Source: an uncultured Alphaproteobacteria bacterium (GTDB lineage Bacteria; Pseudomonadota; Alphaproteobacteria; Rhodobacterales; Rhodobacteraceae). From it: a stretch of DNA of 43,347 bases. The position numbers were made by a program, and so were the translations under genes. Shown here piece by piece: positions 18,386 to 26,710 of the stretch. Below the pieces are notes generated by a model, which had not been told where the DNA came from, did not search any database, and saw only the letters and a list, made by a program, of their open reading frames with translations. Position 1 is the stretch's first letter, and the number at the start of each line of letters is the position of its first letter. The stretch is from contig CACAMI010000012.1 of NCBI GenBank assembly GCA_902533625.1, positions 1 to 43,347 of the forward strand. Direction: 5' to 3'.

Positions 18386-19549
18386 ATGCAAAAAAAAAAC
18401 ATCTATAATATTAACCCTGAAGAATTTTGGACGGATCCTTACCCTGATCTAGAGATAATGCGAAGGGAAAAACCAATTGCCTATGTGCCCGAACTTAATG
18501 CTATCTTATTTACAAAAAGGCAGTCTATTTTTGAAAACGAAAAGAAAATAGAAATCTTTTCATCGGATCAGCCTGATGGTTTAATGACAAAACTAATGGG
18601 CGAAAATATGATGCGAAAAGATGGGGAAGCTCATCTTAAGGAGCGAAAAGCTATATTTCCTTCAATTTCACCAAAGACAACAAAACTTATATGGCGTAAA
18701 AAATTTGATGATGCTGCTGACGAGATTCTAAGCATTCTTGAAAAAAAATCTGGGGGAGAGCTGGTAAAGGAATATGCGATGCCTTTGTCTGCCGAAGCAT
18801 TAAAGGTAGTCACCGGTTTAACAAATATGGAAAGACCAGAGATGGATAGAGTAAGCCAAGGAATGATAGATGGGATAGCCAACTATTCAGGGGACTCTAG
18901 GATCGAAAAAAACTGTAATGATTGCACGAATTCAATAGACTCGCATATAGATGAAATAAGAGATTACCTCTTAAGAAATCCAGATTACTCCCTCTTATCT
19001 ACTCAAATGACGAGCGGTTTATCTGACGAGCAAATAAGAGCAAATATTAAACTTGCAATTTCTGGCGGGCAAAATGAACCGAGGGATGCAATAGCCGGAA
19101 CAATTTGGGCACTCTTAAATCACCCCAACCAACTAAATGAAGTGAAAAATAAAAAATTTTCCTGGTTAGACGCTTTTGAGGAATTTTCCAGATGGATTTC
19201 TCCCATTGGAATGTCACCTCGTCGTGTTGCAAAGCAGCATAGAATTGATGAAATGCACTTTTTAGAGAATGACCGCGTTTTTTTCATGTTTGGTTCAGGA
19301 AATAGAGATGAAGAATGCTTCGCATACCCAGATCAATTTAATATGACTCAAGACAGATCAAATACCATAACGTTTGGTGCTGGGCCACATTTTTGTGCAG
19401 GGGCATGGATTTCAAGATGTCTTATTGGAGAAGTTGCTCTTCCAAAACTCTTCAATAAGTTTCCCAACTTAAGACTTAATTCAGATTCGCCTGTCGAATT
19501 CAGAGGTTGGGCGTTTAGAGGACCTTTGGAACTTAACTGTAGCTGGTAA
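18386..19549 (+). CDS. Cytochrome P450
   Basis: Haem-thiolate monooxygenase of 387 residues, soluble bacterial type. The haem loop is FGAGPHFCAGAWISR with ligand C337. The K-helix ExxR is in FEEFSRWISP. The I-helix reads AISGGQNEPRDA, so the usual acid-Thr pair that handles oxygen protonation is E231-P232, with Pro in the Thr position. A TTG two codons upstream is an alternative start; the ATG at 18386 is simpler. No ferredoxin or reductase is adjacent; the nearest ferredoxin gene is 16 kb away at 35477. It may belong to the transcript begun at 16713. The substrate cannot be inferred. Confidence 0.92.
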   Translation: MQKKNIYNINPEEFWTDPYPDLEIMRREKPIAYVPELNAILFTKRQSIFENEKKIEIFSSDQPDGLMTKLMGENMMRKDGEAHLKERKAIFPSISPKTTKLIWRKKFDDAADEILSILEKKSGGELVKEYAMPLSAEALKVVTGLTNMERPEMDRVSQGMIDGIANYSGDSRIEKNCNDCTNSIDSHIDEIRDYLLRNPDYSLLSTQMTSGLSDEQIRANIKLAISGGQNEPRDAIAGTIWALLNHPNQLNEVKNKKFSWLDAFEEFSRWISPIGMSPRRVAKQHRIDEMHFLENDRVFFMFGSGNRDEECFAYPDQFNMTQDRSNTITFGAGPHFCAGAWISRCLIGEVALPKLFNKFPNLRLNSDSPVEFRGWAFRGPLELNCSW

Positions 19550-19679
19550 AAGTATTGTGTAGTGGCAACAATAGCTGAATTTCACCTAAATTTAATTAAA
19601 TTCACCAAAAGTAAGTTAGGTCAAAAAAAAGAGTTGAACTTTTGTAAAATTAATAAAGAATTGGGAGATAAACAACAAT

Positions 19680-19694
19680 CCTTAATAGTTAAGG
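19680..19694. promoter_or_regulatory. Inverted repeat CCTTAA-TAG-TTAAGG in dctP leader
   Basis: Perfect 6-bp arms with a 3-bp centre, 40 bp upstream of the dctP ATG. The same 185-bp spacer holds a 14-bp palindrome AATTTAATTAAATT (19589-19602) and a TTCACC direct repeat with 20-bp period (19581 and 19601). Any of these could be a regulator site for the TRAP operon; AT-richness makes short palindromes less telling. Confidence 0.35.
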
Positions 19695-19734
19695 CGTTTA
19701 TCCTAAAACAAAGAGATTATATCGGGAGATTAAA

Positions 19735-20760
19735 ATGAAATTAAGTAAAATTATTGCCGGTGTTAGTGCTGTTGCTACTAGCTTTGGCATTACGGTAGGA
19801 GCGGCATCAGCTGAAAAAGTCCTTACCGTCGCGTCTTGGGCTGCACCTTTTCATACAATGAATGAAAATGTGTTTCCTTGGATGAATAGCCAGTTAAAAA
19901 GCTGCACTGGGGGCTCAGTAAGTCTTAAAGTAGAATATGGTATGGCTCCTCCACCAGCTATGTACGATACGGTAAGAGATGGTGTTGCTGATATATCTTG
20001 GATCGTTTATGGTTATACTCCAGGTAAATTTGTAACCCCTATGATTGCTGAACTTCCAAGCATTCCAGGAAACGCACGGCAAAAATCCGTTGCTTTCCAA
20101 AAAACATACGAAAAGTTCTTTGAGTCTGCAGGTGAAGCCAAAGGGGTTCAGGTTCTAGCGAATTATACTCATGGACCAGGAATGGCAAATACTATAAAGA
20201 AAATTACCTCATATAAAGAACTTGAAGGCGTTAAAATGAGAATCGGTGGTGGTGTTGCTAATGCAATTGGTACAGCCTTAGGCGTTGCCGGAGTAAATGC
20301 TCCAGCCCCAAAAGTATATGAGCTAATTGACGGCGGTGTGGCTGATGGAGTTTTCTTTCCATTTGAAACAATGCATGCTTTCAAGATTGCTGAACTTGCG
20401 AAGTTTTCATTTCACAACCCTGATGGAATGTACACCACAGCATTTGCCATTGTAATGAACAATGATACCTATAACGGCTTAAGTGGAGCTGAGCGCGATT
20501 GTGTGGACGGTATGAGAGGTGTAAATCTTGCAAGAACAGTAGGTTGGTTTTGGGATGACGCCGACAAAGTCGGAGCTGCCGCTGCAGCTGGTTATGGCCA
20601 CGAATTGACTGAAGCAAATGATGCAGAGCGGCAGTATTATAAAGATGCTACAGCTGGTGTTACTACTGACGTTTTAGCTAAAGTTTCTGCAAAAGGAGTA
20701 GATGCTGAGGCTGCACTAGCTTACTTTAAGGAGCAAGTAGCTACTGAATCTGGTCAGTAA
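19735..20760 (+). CDS. dctP: TRAP transporter solute-binding protein (DctP type)
   Basis: Periplasmic receptor of a TRAP importer. The 341-residue precursor has a signal peptide (KIIAGVSAVATSFGITVG, cleavage at ASA-EKV). The mature protein begins TVASWAAPFHTMNENVFPW. The conserved carboxylate-binding arginine region is LEGVKMRIGGGVANAIG, followed by APAPKVYELIDGGVADG, the usual ligand-pocket segment. GGGAG precedes the ATG. The membrane subunit genes follow at 16 bp and 6 bp, so the three form one operon. The ligand is most likely an organic acid, but the subgroup does not let me name it. Confidence 0.95.
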   Translation: MKLSKIIAGVSAVATSFGITVGAASAEKVLTVASWAAPFHTMNENVFPWMNSQLKSCTGGSVSLKVEYGMAPPPAMYDTVRDGVADISWIVYGYTPGKFVTPMIAELPSIPGNARQKSVAFQKTYEKFFESAGEAKGVQVLANYTHGPGMANTIKKITSYKELEGVKMRIGGGVANAIGTALGVAGVNAPAPKVYELIDGGVADGVFFPFETMHAFKIAELAKFSFHNPDGMYTTAFAIVMNNDTYNGLSGAERDCVDGMRGVNLARTVGWFWDDADKVGAAAAAGYGHELTEANDAERQYYKDATAGVTTDVLAKVSAKGVDAEAALAYFKEQVATESGQ

Positions 20761-20776
20761 GGTTTAATAGAACTTT

Positions 20777-21325
20777 ATGGAATCAGCACTTAATATTTTG
20801 GAACGGCTTGCCCTTAGGGTGAGCCGTTTCATTTCCAACCTAGCAGGAATAGCTGTGCTTTGGATTATTGCTGTAACATGTGTAGATGTGATTGGACGAT
20901 ACTTTTTTAATTCCCCACTCTATGCAGGTGCTGAAATGGTTCAGGTCAGTATGGCATTCGTAATTTTCTTTTCCTTACCTGGGATGTTTTTTAAAAATGA
21001 ACATATAATTGTTGATTTATTTCCATTCTTTAAAAGGGGATATCTCGGCTGGGTATTAGGCATAATATTTTTAGCTGTAACGGCATATTGCATTTGGATT
21101 ATAGCAGGAAAGACTTATTCTTACGCTCAACGTTCTTTAGAAGATGGCGATACTTACGAGTATATAATGATACCTGCATTAGCTTTAGATCATAGCCCTT
21201 ATCTGCCAAAATACTTGATTGATAACTTTATAGCGTTAGCACTTTTCTTTACATTAGGGATGATTATTCTGAGAATCCTTATTCTACTCAGCCGCCCGAA
21301 ATCCAATTCAGAATTTGAAGAGTAA
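20777..21325 (+). CDS. dctQ: TRAP transporter small membrane subunit (DctQ type)
   Basis: Four-helix inner-membrane subunit that pairs with the large permease. The 182-residue protein has the family pattern: amphipathic start, TM1 with AVLWIIAVTCVDVIGRYFF, the loop NSPLYAGAEMVQ, TM2 MAFVIFFSLPGMFF, the segment KNEHIIVDLF, and two further helices. Length and layout are standard. It sits 16 bp after the binding-protein gene and 6 bp before the large permease gene. It acts only as part of the complex. Confidence 0.93.
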   Translation: MESALNILERLALRVSRFISNLAGIAVLWIIAVTCVDVIGRYFFNSPLYAGAEMVQVSMAFVIFFSLPGMFFKNEHIIVDLFPFFKRGYLGWVLGIIFLAVTAYCIWIIAGKTYSYAQRSLEDGDTYEYIMIPALALDHSPYLPKYLIDNFIALALFFTLGMIILRILILLSRPKSNSEFEE

Positions 21326-21331
21326 AGGCTA

Positions 21332-22630
21332 ATGGACGGTTTTACGATTTCACTAATTGGGTTTGCTGCGATATTAATTTTAGCCTTTTTAAGGTTTCCT
21401 CTTGCATTATCTATGGGCTTGGTAGGAGTTATTGGATTTGGTGAACTTACAAATTATAGAGCCGCGATCTCCAATCTAGGAAGGTTAGTATTAGACCTAG
21501 GCCAATCCTATTCTTTATCAGTTTTACCTCTTTTTATTCTCATGGGGTTGCTTGTGGACAAAGGAGGAATGGCTCAACAATTATACCGAGCAGCCTATGC
21601 TTTCTTAGGTGATAAGAAGGGTGGCCTAGCAATGTCTACCGTTGTTGCTTGTGGAATGTTTTCCGCTATTTCTGGGTCCTCTATAGCTACAGCGGCAACC
21701 ATGTCAAAAGTCGCCATGCCTGAGATGAGAAGATATCGTTATGCTGACTCTTTAGCTACAGCTTCTATTGCTGCTGGAGGTACATTAGGCATACTAATTC
21801 CTCCAAGTGTAATACTTGTAATTTATGGGCTTTTAACAGAGCAATCAATTGGCAAGCTTTTCATGGCCGGATTTATACCCGGTTTCATCGGAATACTTTT
21901 CTACACACTTGCAGTATATTTTGTGGTCACACGGAATCCATCCTTAGGGCCTGCGGGAGAGAGAACAGCATGGCCACAACGGCTCATAGCATTGAAAGAT
22001 GTATGGACAACTTTGGCACTATTTATATTTGTAATAGGCGGCATTTACATAGGTCTTTTCTCAGCAACAGAAGCAGCAGGAATGGGAGCAGCCGGAGCCT
22101 TGTTAATAACGTTTCTAAAAGGCAGCCTCAAAGGCGGGGTACTGTTAGAAGTTTCAAGGGAAGCTGCTGGGCTTACTGCGAAACTTTTTGCATTATTGTT
22201 TGGCGCATCAATGTTTTCTAATTTCTTAAACCGTGCTGGCCTGCCAGACGCACTTTTAGGCCTCATTAACTCTTTCGAACTTTCAGGGCTAGCAGTGATA
22301 TTTATTATACTAATAATCTATATATTGTTGGGATGCGTCTTTGAATCTATGTCAATGATACTACTTACGGTACCTATTTTTGCTCCGCTCGTTCATAGCT
22401 TAGGTTTTGATTTGATTTGGTTTGGGATCTTGGTTGTAGTAGTAACTGAGATAAGTTTAATTACACCACCAATAGGATTAAATGTCTTCGTTTTGAAGGG
22501 TGTAATAAAGGATGTCTCTGTAGGAACGATATTTAGAGGCGTTACCCCCTTTTGGGTGGTAGATATCTTTAGATTAATTCTAATAGCTTCAATTCCATCA
22601 CTAGCCTTATTTTTACCATCCATGATGTAA
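21332..22630 (+). CDS. dctM: TRAP transporter large permease (DctM type)
   Basis: Twelve-helix sodium-driven permease of the TRAP complex. The 432-residue protein shows the N-terminal LILAFLRFPLALSMGLVG, the motif SVLPLFILMGLLVDKGGMAQ, the conserved CGMFSAISGSSIATAATMSK, IAAGGTLGILIPPSVILVIY, and SMSMILLTVPIFAPL and ITPPIGLNVFVLKG near the C terminus. All are standard positions. It ends 29 bp before the convergent allE stop. A weak inverted repeat (TTTTC-TGA-GAAAA, 22647-22659) lies between them but has no T-tract, so I do not call a terminator. Confidence 0.96.
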   Translation: MDGFTISLIGFAAILILAFLRFPLALSMGLVGVIGFGELTNYRAAISNLGRLVLDLGQSYSLSVLPLFILMGLLVDKGGMAQQLYRAAYAFLGDKKGGLAMSTVVACGMFSAISGSSIATAATMSKVAMPEMRRYRYADSLATASIAAGGTLGILIPPSVILVIYGLLTEQSIGKLFMAGFIPGFIGILFYTLAVYFVVTRNPSLGPAGERTAWPQRLIALKDVWTTLALFIFVIGGIYIGLFSATEAAGMGAAGALLITFLKGSLKGGVLLEVSREAAGLTAKLFALLFGASMFSNFLNRAGLPDALLGLINSFELSGLAVIFIILIIYILLGCVFESMSMILLTVPIFAPLVHSLGFDLIWFGILVVVVTEISLITPPIGLNVFVLKGVIKDVSVGTIFRGVTPFWVVDIFRLILIASIPSLALFLPSMM

Positions 22631-22659
22631 GACTTTTGCTTTATAGTTTTCTGAGAAAA

Positions 22660-23481
22660 TCAGCTAAGGCTAATTTGTCTATTAACATCTTTATAAAGTA
22701 AATATCTGAAATCTTCAGGACCTCCAGCGTAGCAAGCTTGGGGACAAAAAGCCCGTAACCATAAAAAATCACCAGCTTGCACCTCAACCCAATCTTCGTT
22801 AAGACGATACACGCCTTTTCCTTCTAAAATGTAAATACCATGTTCCATTACATGGGTCTCCATGAAAGGAATAACCCCCCCGGGTTTAAAGTTTACTATA
22901 TTGACATGCATGTCGTGTCGCATGTCATTGGGATCTACAAACCTTGTTGTTGTCCATGATTTATCACCAGGATGCATTTCCGCTACCTTAACTTCTTTTT
23001 CATTTGTCACAAAGTATTCTGGATACTTAATACCCTTTACAGCCTCATATCGTTTTCTTATCCATTGAAAATATACATCTTTGCTTGAGCTATTTTTAAC
23101 CTCCCAAGAAATTCTTGGTGGGATATAACAGTAAGATCCAGGAGTTAAAGAATGTTTTTCACCTCCAATGATTAGCTCAAGATTGCCATCTAGAATAAAT
23201 ATAACACTTTGAATTTCTGTATCTATCTCAGGATCTTCACTACCTCCATCAGGACCTATATTTACAATCGATTGAGAGAAGGTGGTGGAAAATCCACTAA
23301 GCGGCTTGGCCAAAACCCAAGCCCTAGTATTTTCCCAATTAGGAAAATAGCTGGTTACAATATCAGTCATTACTTCCCTAGGTATAACAACATAAGAATC
23401 CTTGAAAACCGCTTTCCCGGTCAACAACTTTTCTCCCCTCGGCAAGCCCCCTCTAGGAAAATAGTATTGATTTTTTGACAT
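22660..23481 (-). CDS. allE: (S)-ureidoglycine aminohydrolase
   Basis: Bicupin manganese enzyme that releases ammonia from (S)-ureidoglycine to give (S)-ureidoglycolate in the allantoin branch of purine breakdown. The 273-residue protein has the N-terminal cupin (EIQSVIFILDGNLELIIGG) and the C-terminal metal cupin (IPFMETHVMEHGIYILEGKG, then GDFLWLRAFCPQACYAGG), which match the known AllE/YlbA family closely. The ATG is preceded by AGGA. No other ureide gene (allantoinase, allantoate amidohydrolase) lies in the window. It converges with the TRAP operon and lies 56 bp downstream of the lactate-dehydrogenase-like gene on the same strand, so ureide use is only partly represented here. Confidence 0.92.
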   Translation of the reverse strand: MSKNQYYFPRGGLPRGEKLLTGKAVFKDSYVVIPREVMTDIVTSYFPNWENTRAWVLAKPLSGFSTTFSQSIVNIGPDGGSEDPEIDTEIQSVIFILDGNLELIIGGEKHSLTPGSYCYIPPRISWEVKNSSSKDVYFQWIRKRYEAVKGIKYPEYFVTNEKEVKVAEMHPGDKSWTTTRFVDPNDMRHDMHVNIVNFKPGGVIPFMETHVMEHGIYILEGKGVYRLNEDWVEVQAGDFLWLRAFCPQACYAGGPEDFRYLLYKDVNRQISLS

Positions 23482-23537
23482 GAGTTAATCCTACAAGTTT
23501 TTATATTTTTTTGCTACATCACATGTAAAATTTTTTC

Positions 23538-24671
23538 CTACAGCAGAATATTTTTATTAACCTGTGATAAATCTGTAGCTCCACATAGGGCCATAGTTAA
23601 ATCCAACTCCTTTTGAAGTATTTCCAGTATCCTGGTCACACCCTTTTCTCCCTCAGCACCTAGGCCATACAAAAAAGCTCTTCCAATAAGCGTACCTTTT
23701 GCTCCAAGTGCAATTAACCTTAGGATATCTTGACCTGTACGAATCCCCCCATCAACCCAAATTTCACATTTATCTTGCACAATATCCAAAATCTTAGGGA
23801 GTGCAGAAACAGAAGATGAAGCTCCGTCCAGCTGGCGACCGCCGTGGTTAGATACTATAATTGCATCTGCTCCGATATTTAACGCTGCTTTGGCATCTTC
23901 TTTATCCATAATTCCCTTTAGAACTATTTTTCCTGACCACTTCTTTCTTAATTCTAAAACATCATCCCAGCATAGCGTAGGATCGAACTGATTGACTGTC
24001 CACTCTGCCAATGACGACATGTCTCTAACACCTTTGACATGCCCAACTATGTTACCAAACTTTCGATTTTTTGTTCCCAACATTCCTAGGCACCATTTAG
24101 GTTTGGTAATCAGATTTAAGATGTTAGGTAAGTTAATTTTTGGCGGGACACTCAGCCCGTTTTTAATATCTCTATGTCTTTGCCCCATTACCTGCAAATC
24201 TAATGTAATCATTAGTGCAGAGCAATTTGCTTCCTTTGCTCTCTTGATAAGCCTGTCAATAAAATCTCTATCTCTCATTACATAAAGCTGAAACCAAAAT
24301 GGGTCCCTAGTTTTGCTTTGAACTTCCTCTATAGAACATACTGACATAGTTGATAAAGTGAATGGAACTCCAAATTTTTCCGCTGCTCTTGCTGCGTGAA
24401 TTTCTCCGTCCGCAGTTTGCATTCCGGCCAAACCAGTAGGCGCCAAAGCAACGGGCATAGGTAATTTTTCCCCTAGCATTTCCATTTCCGTAGACCGCTC
24501 GCTGATATCAACTGCTACGCGTTGTCTAAACTTAATACCCATTAAATCATTGATATTCGCACGAAGCGTATCTTCAGTCCACGAGCCACTTTCAGCATAA
24601 TCAAAAAACATACGAGGAACACGAGCTTTAGCCTTTTTTCTCATATCTTCAACTGAAAGTATTACTGACAC
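23538..24671 (-). CDS. FMN-dependent alpha-hydroxy-acid dehydrogenase (LldD family)
   Basis: Oxidises L-lactate, glycolate or a similar 2-hydroxy acid with FMN. The 377-residue TIM barrel has MPVALAPTGLAGMQTADGE, the FMN phosphate region, LKGIMDKEDAKAALNIGADA, and the catalytic H276 in SNHGGRQLDGA. The conserved ending is DGGIRTGQDILRLIALGAKG. The start is GTG at 24671, with GGGGAG five bases upstream. The family includes L-lactate dehydrogenase, glycolate oxidase and mandelate dehydrogenase; lactate is a reasonable default. It lies between the glycerophosphodiesterase gene (80 bp upstream) and allE (56 bp downstream) on the same strand. Confidence 0.92.
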   Translation of the reverse strand: MSVILSVEDMRKKAKARVPRMFFDYAESGSWTEDTLRANINDLMGIKFRQRVAVDISERSTEMEMLGEKLPMPVALAPTGLAGMQTADGEIHAARAAEKFGVPFTLSTMSVCSIEEVQSKTRDPFWFQLYVMRDRDFIDRLIKRAKEANCSALMITLDLQVMGQRHRDIKNGLSVPPKINLPNILNLITKPKWCLGMLGTKNRKFGNIVGHVKGVRDMSSLAEWTVNQFDPTLCWDDVLELRKKWSGKIVLKGIMDKEDAKAALNIGADAIIVSNHGGRQLDGASSSVSALPKILDIVQDKCEIWVDGGIRTGQDILRLIALGAKGTLIGRAFLYGLGAEGEKGVTRILEILQKELDLTMALCGATDLSQVNKNILL

Positions 24672-24751
24672 AAAATCTCCCCATTAAACTTTATCTAATA
24701 ACCCATGTATAGATTCTAGGTGAATTCTTACTAAACTATTATTCTAATTTC

Positions 24752-25480
24752 CTAAATGCTTTTTTCCAACACTAATTTTAGTTTTTCACATTCGTCTGTC
24801 ATTATTCCATTAACTCCAAGTTGAATAAGTGAGGCCATTTTATGTTGGTCATTTATAGTCCACACATGAACTGGAATCTTTATTCTTTTAGCATATTGCA
24901 TTGATCGATAAGATACTAACGTGATTCCGAATTTTCTCTCAGGGACTTGAATAAAATCAGCCGAAAATGAAAACCGAAATCCTGTTAAAAACCCAATTAT
25001 AAATTTAATAACCTGTAAAGTTCCAGCAACGGTCTTAACGTTCCCACCTAAAATTTTGGACAAATATCTGACCCTTCTATCACTAAAAGAAGCGATATAA
25101 ACGCGCGACATTGCGTTTGATTCTTTAATGATATCAGCCAACGGTTTCACAACATCCCAAGATTTTGCATCTATGTTAAAGATAGTTTCTGGAAACTGAT
25201 CAAAGACTTCCTGAAGTCTTGGAATTTTGTGCTTACCGGCTAACAAATATGTATCTATTTCTTCAGATCTAGTATCAGAAACCTTTTTGTCTATATCCAG
25301 AAGTCTTTTGAAATCACTATCATGATAAACATAAACAACTTTATCTAATGAAACTTGAACATCTGTTTCAATACAAGTGTAGCCGAGTTCCAGAGCTTTC
25401 TTAAAAGATGCAATGGTATTTTCGGGAAAATCTGTATTTCCTCCCCGATGAGCAATGGGTAAGAACTTTAGCTTTGGCAA
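24752..25480 (-). CDS. Glycerophosphodiester phosphodiesterase
   Basis: Hydrolyses glycerophosphodiesters from phospholipid turnover to glycerol-3-phosphate and an alcohol. The 242-residue GDPD barrel shows the catalytic AHRGGNTDFPENTIASF near the start, the metal site ETDVQVSLD and YVYHD, and a C-terminal VHVWTINDQHKMASLIQLGV typical of the family. It has no signal peptide, so it is cytosolic. The start is TTG at 25480 with a weak GAAG upstream; no better start is in frame. It begins 50 bp after the binding-protein gene, with a hairpin in between that may separate the transcripts. Confidence 0.92.
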   Translation of the reverse strand: MPKLKFLPIAHRGGNTDFPENTIASFKKALELGYTCIETDVQVSLDKVVYVYHDSDFKRLLDIDKKVSDTRSEEIDTYLLAGKHKIPRLQEVFDQFPETIFNIDAKSWDVVKPLADIIKESNAMSRVYIASFSDRRVRYLSKILGGNVKTVAGTLQVIKFIIGFLTGFRFSFSADFIQVPERKFGITLVSYRSMQYAKRIKIPVHVWTINDQHKMASLIQLGVNGIMTDECEKLKLVLEKSI

Positions 25481-25494
25481 GATACTTCAGATAA

Positions 25495-25521
25495 GCAAGG
25501 GCCAAGTATTTTGGCCCCTGC
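25495..25521 (-). terminator. Hairpin after livK-type gene (terminator or processing site)
   Basis: On the minus strand GCAGGGGCCAA pairs with TTGGCCCTTGC around a 5-base loop: 11 pairs including one G-U. It follows the ABC binding-protein stop by about ten bases. The T-run after it is short (TTAT), so termination is probably partial; protection of the binding-protein mRNA is also possible. Confidence 0.65.
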
Positions 25522-25530
25522 TAAAACTAT

Positions 25531-26688
25531 TTATTTACGCAACAATTCTTTCCAATTACCCTCAATAATTTGGGATATAATTATATCCTTGGAACCAACG
25601 TGGTCATTTGGTCCAAAAGTAATTTGGTTGCCAATCAGTTCATCATAATAATCTAAAGATTCCATGGCTTTCTGAAAACTTTCAGGCGTTAGGTCCCTAC
25701 CCGCTGCTTCTAAAGCCATTACCAACTGCTCGGCAGCAGAACGCCCCAAAAGAGCTCCTGTTCCTGGAAACTCACCAAACTCACCCTGATACTCCGCGAC
25801 CCAGGCAGCTACCTTTGGATTTTCCATTCGATAAACCAAATCGGACCATCCGGCTGATACGTAATAACCTTCCGTAAGTCCACCAGGAACTTTTGCTAGA
25901 GCTGTATGCATCGATGCAGAAGCTCCTAAAAATTTTGCTTCCATCCATCCAAGCTTTTTAGCAGTTGCCAACACTGTAATTTGCTGTCTAAGTCCCAATG
26001 CCAAAGCAATCAATTCGCACCCTTCGCCCTTAAGCTTAGAAAGTGCACCAACAAAATCTTCTTCATCGGGCTTGTGTGTGGTTTCAGAAGCATATTTGAT
26101 CCCAACTGCAGCGGCTCCATCCTTTGCACCAGTCATGATATCCATTCCAAAATCAGTTGGTAGATACATAGCACAGACAACAGCTGCCCCTGTTTCCTTA
26201 TTAATGTACTCTACTCCTGCCATGATTTCAGAAGCATAATCCGATGTCGAAGCATATCTGTAATCATTATAAGGGGTTGCCATTCTAGCAGACCCAGATA
26301 ATGGGGCTACATTAGCTATCTGCTTACTTTCCAAAAGATCAAAAGACGCTAGATTAAACGGAGTACCCATCTGTTGATACATTACGAAAATCTTATCCGA
26401 ATTCACTAATTTATTAAGGTTTTGCTGAGCTTTTGGCATCTGATAGGACATGTCTTCCACCACAAGCTTAATAGTTCTACCATGAACTCCCCCAGCAGCA
26501 TTGACTTTATCAAAATACTGCTTCGATGCCGCCATTGCAGGTGCTCCAAATGCAGCAAATGGCCCTGACATATCCTGATTAGAACCAACAACGATTTCCG
26601 TATCAGATACACCCTGGCCTGCATACACCATACTGCTAAGCCCTAGGCTGGCGATCAATCCCGACATTATTCCCTTTATTAATTTCAT
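25531..26688 (-). CDS. Branched-chain-type ABC transporter substrate-binding protein (LivK type)
   Basis: Periplasmic receptor of a HAAT-type ABC importer. The 385-residue precursor has a signal peptide (LIKGIMSGLIASLGLSSMV, cleavage near VYA-GQG). The mature part begins VSDTEIVVGSNQDMSGPFAAF, followed by AAGGVHGRTIKLVVEDMSY, and ends in a type I periplasmic fold with ITFGPNDHVGSKDIIISQI. GGGAG precedes the ATG. It is the last gene of the operon livH-livM-livG-livF-ligase-livK, 22 bp after the ligase gene. Because of the adjacent CoA ligase, the ligand may be an aromatic or fatty acid instead of an amino acid; that is inference. Confidence 0.93.
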   Translation of the reverse strand: MKLIKGIMSGLIASLGLSSMVYAGQGVSDTEIVVGSNQDMSGPFAAFGAPAMAASKQYFDKVNAAGGVHGRTIKLVVEDMSYQMPKAQQNLNKLVNSDKIFVMYQQMGTPFNLASFDLLESKQIANVAPLSGSARMATPYNDYRYASTSDYASEIMAGVEYINKETGAAVVCAMYLPTDFGMDIMTGAKDGAAAVGIKYASETTHKPDEEDFVGALSKLKGEGCELIALALGLRQQITVLATAKKLGWMEAKFLGASASMHTALAKVPGGLTEGYYVSAGWSDLVYRMENPKVAAWVAEYQGEFGEFPGTGALLGRSAAEQLVMALEAAGRDLTPESFQKAMESLDYYDELIGNQITFGPNDHVGSKDIIISQIIEGNWKELLRK

Positions 26689-26710
26689 TTTTTTCTCCCT
26701 TTGATGAATA

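Noticed and set aside
20169-20617. Minus-strand frames inside the TRAP binding-protein gene
   Set aside because: They fully overlap a gene with clear signal peptide and family motifs, and their products are low-complexity with no family likeness.
22647-22659. Inverted repeat TTTTC-TGA-GAAAA between dctM and allE as a terminator
   Set aside because: Only five AT-rich pairs and no T-tract on either side; likely chance in this base composition.
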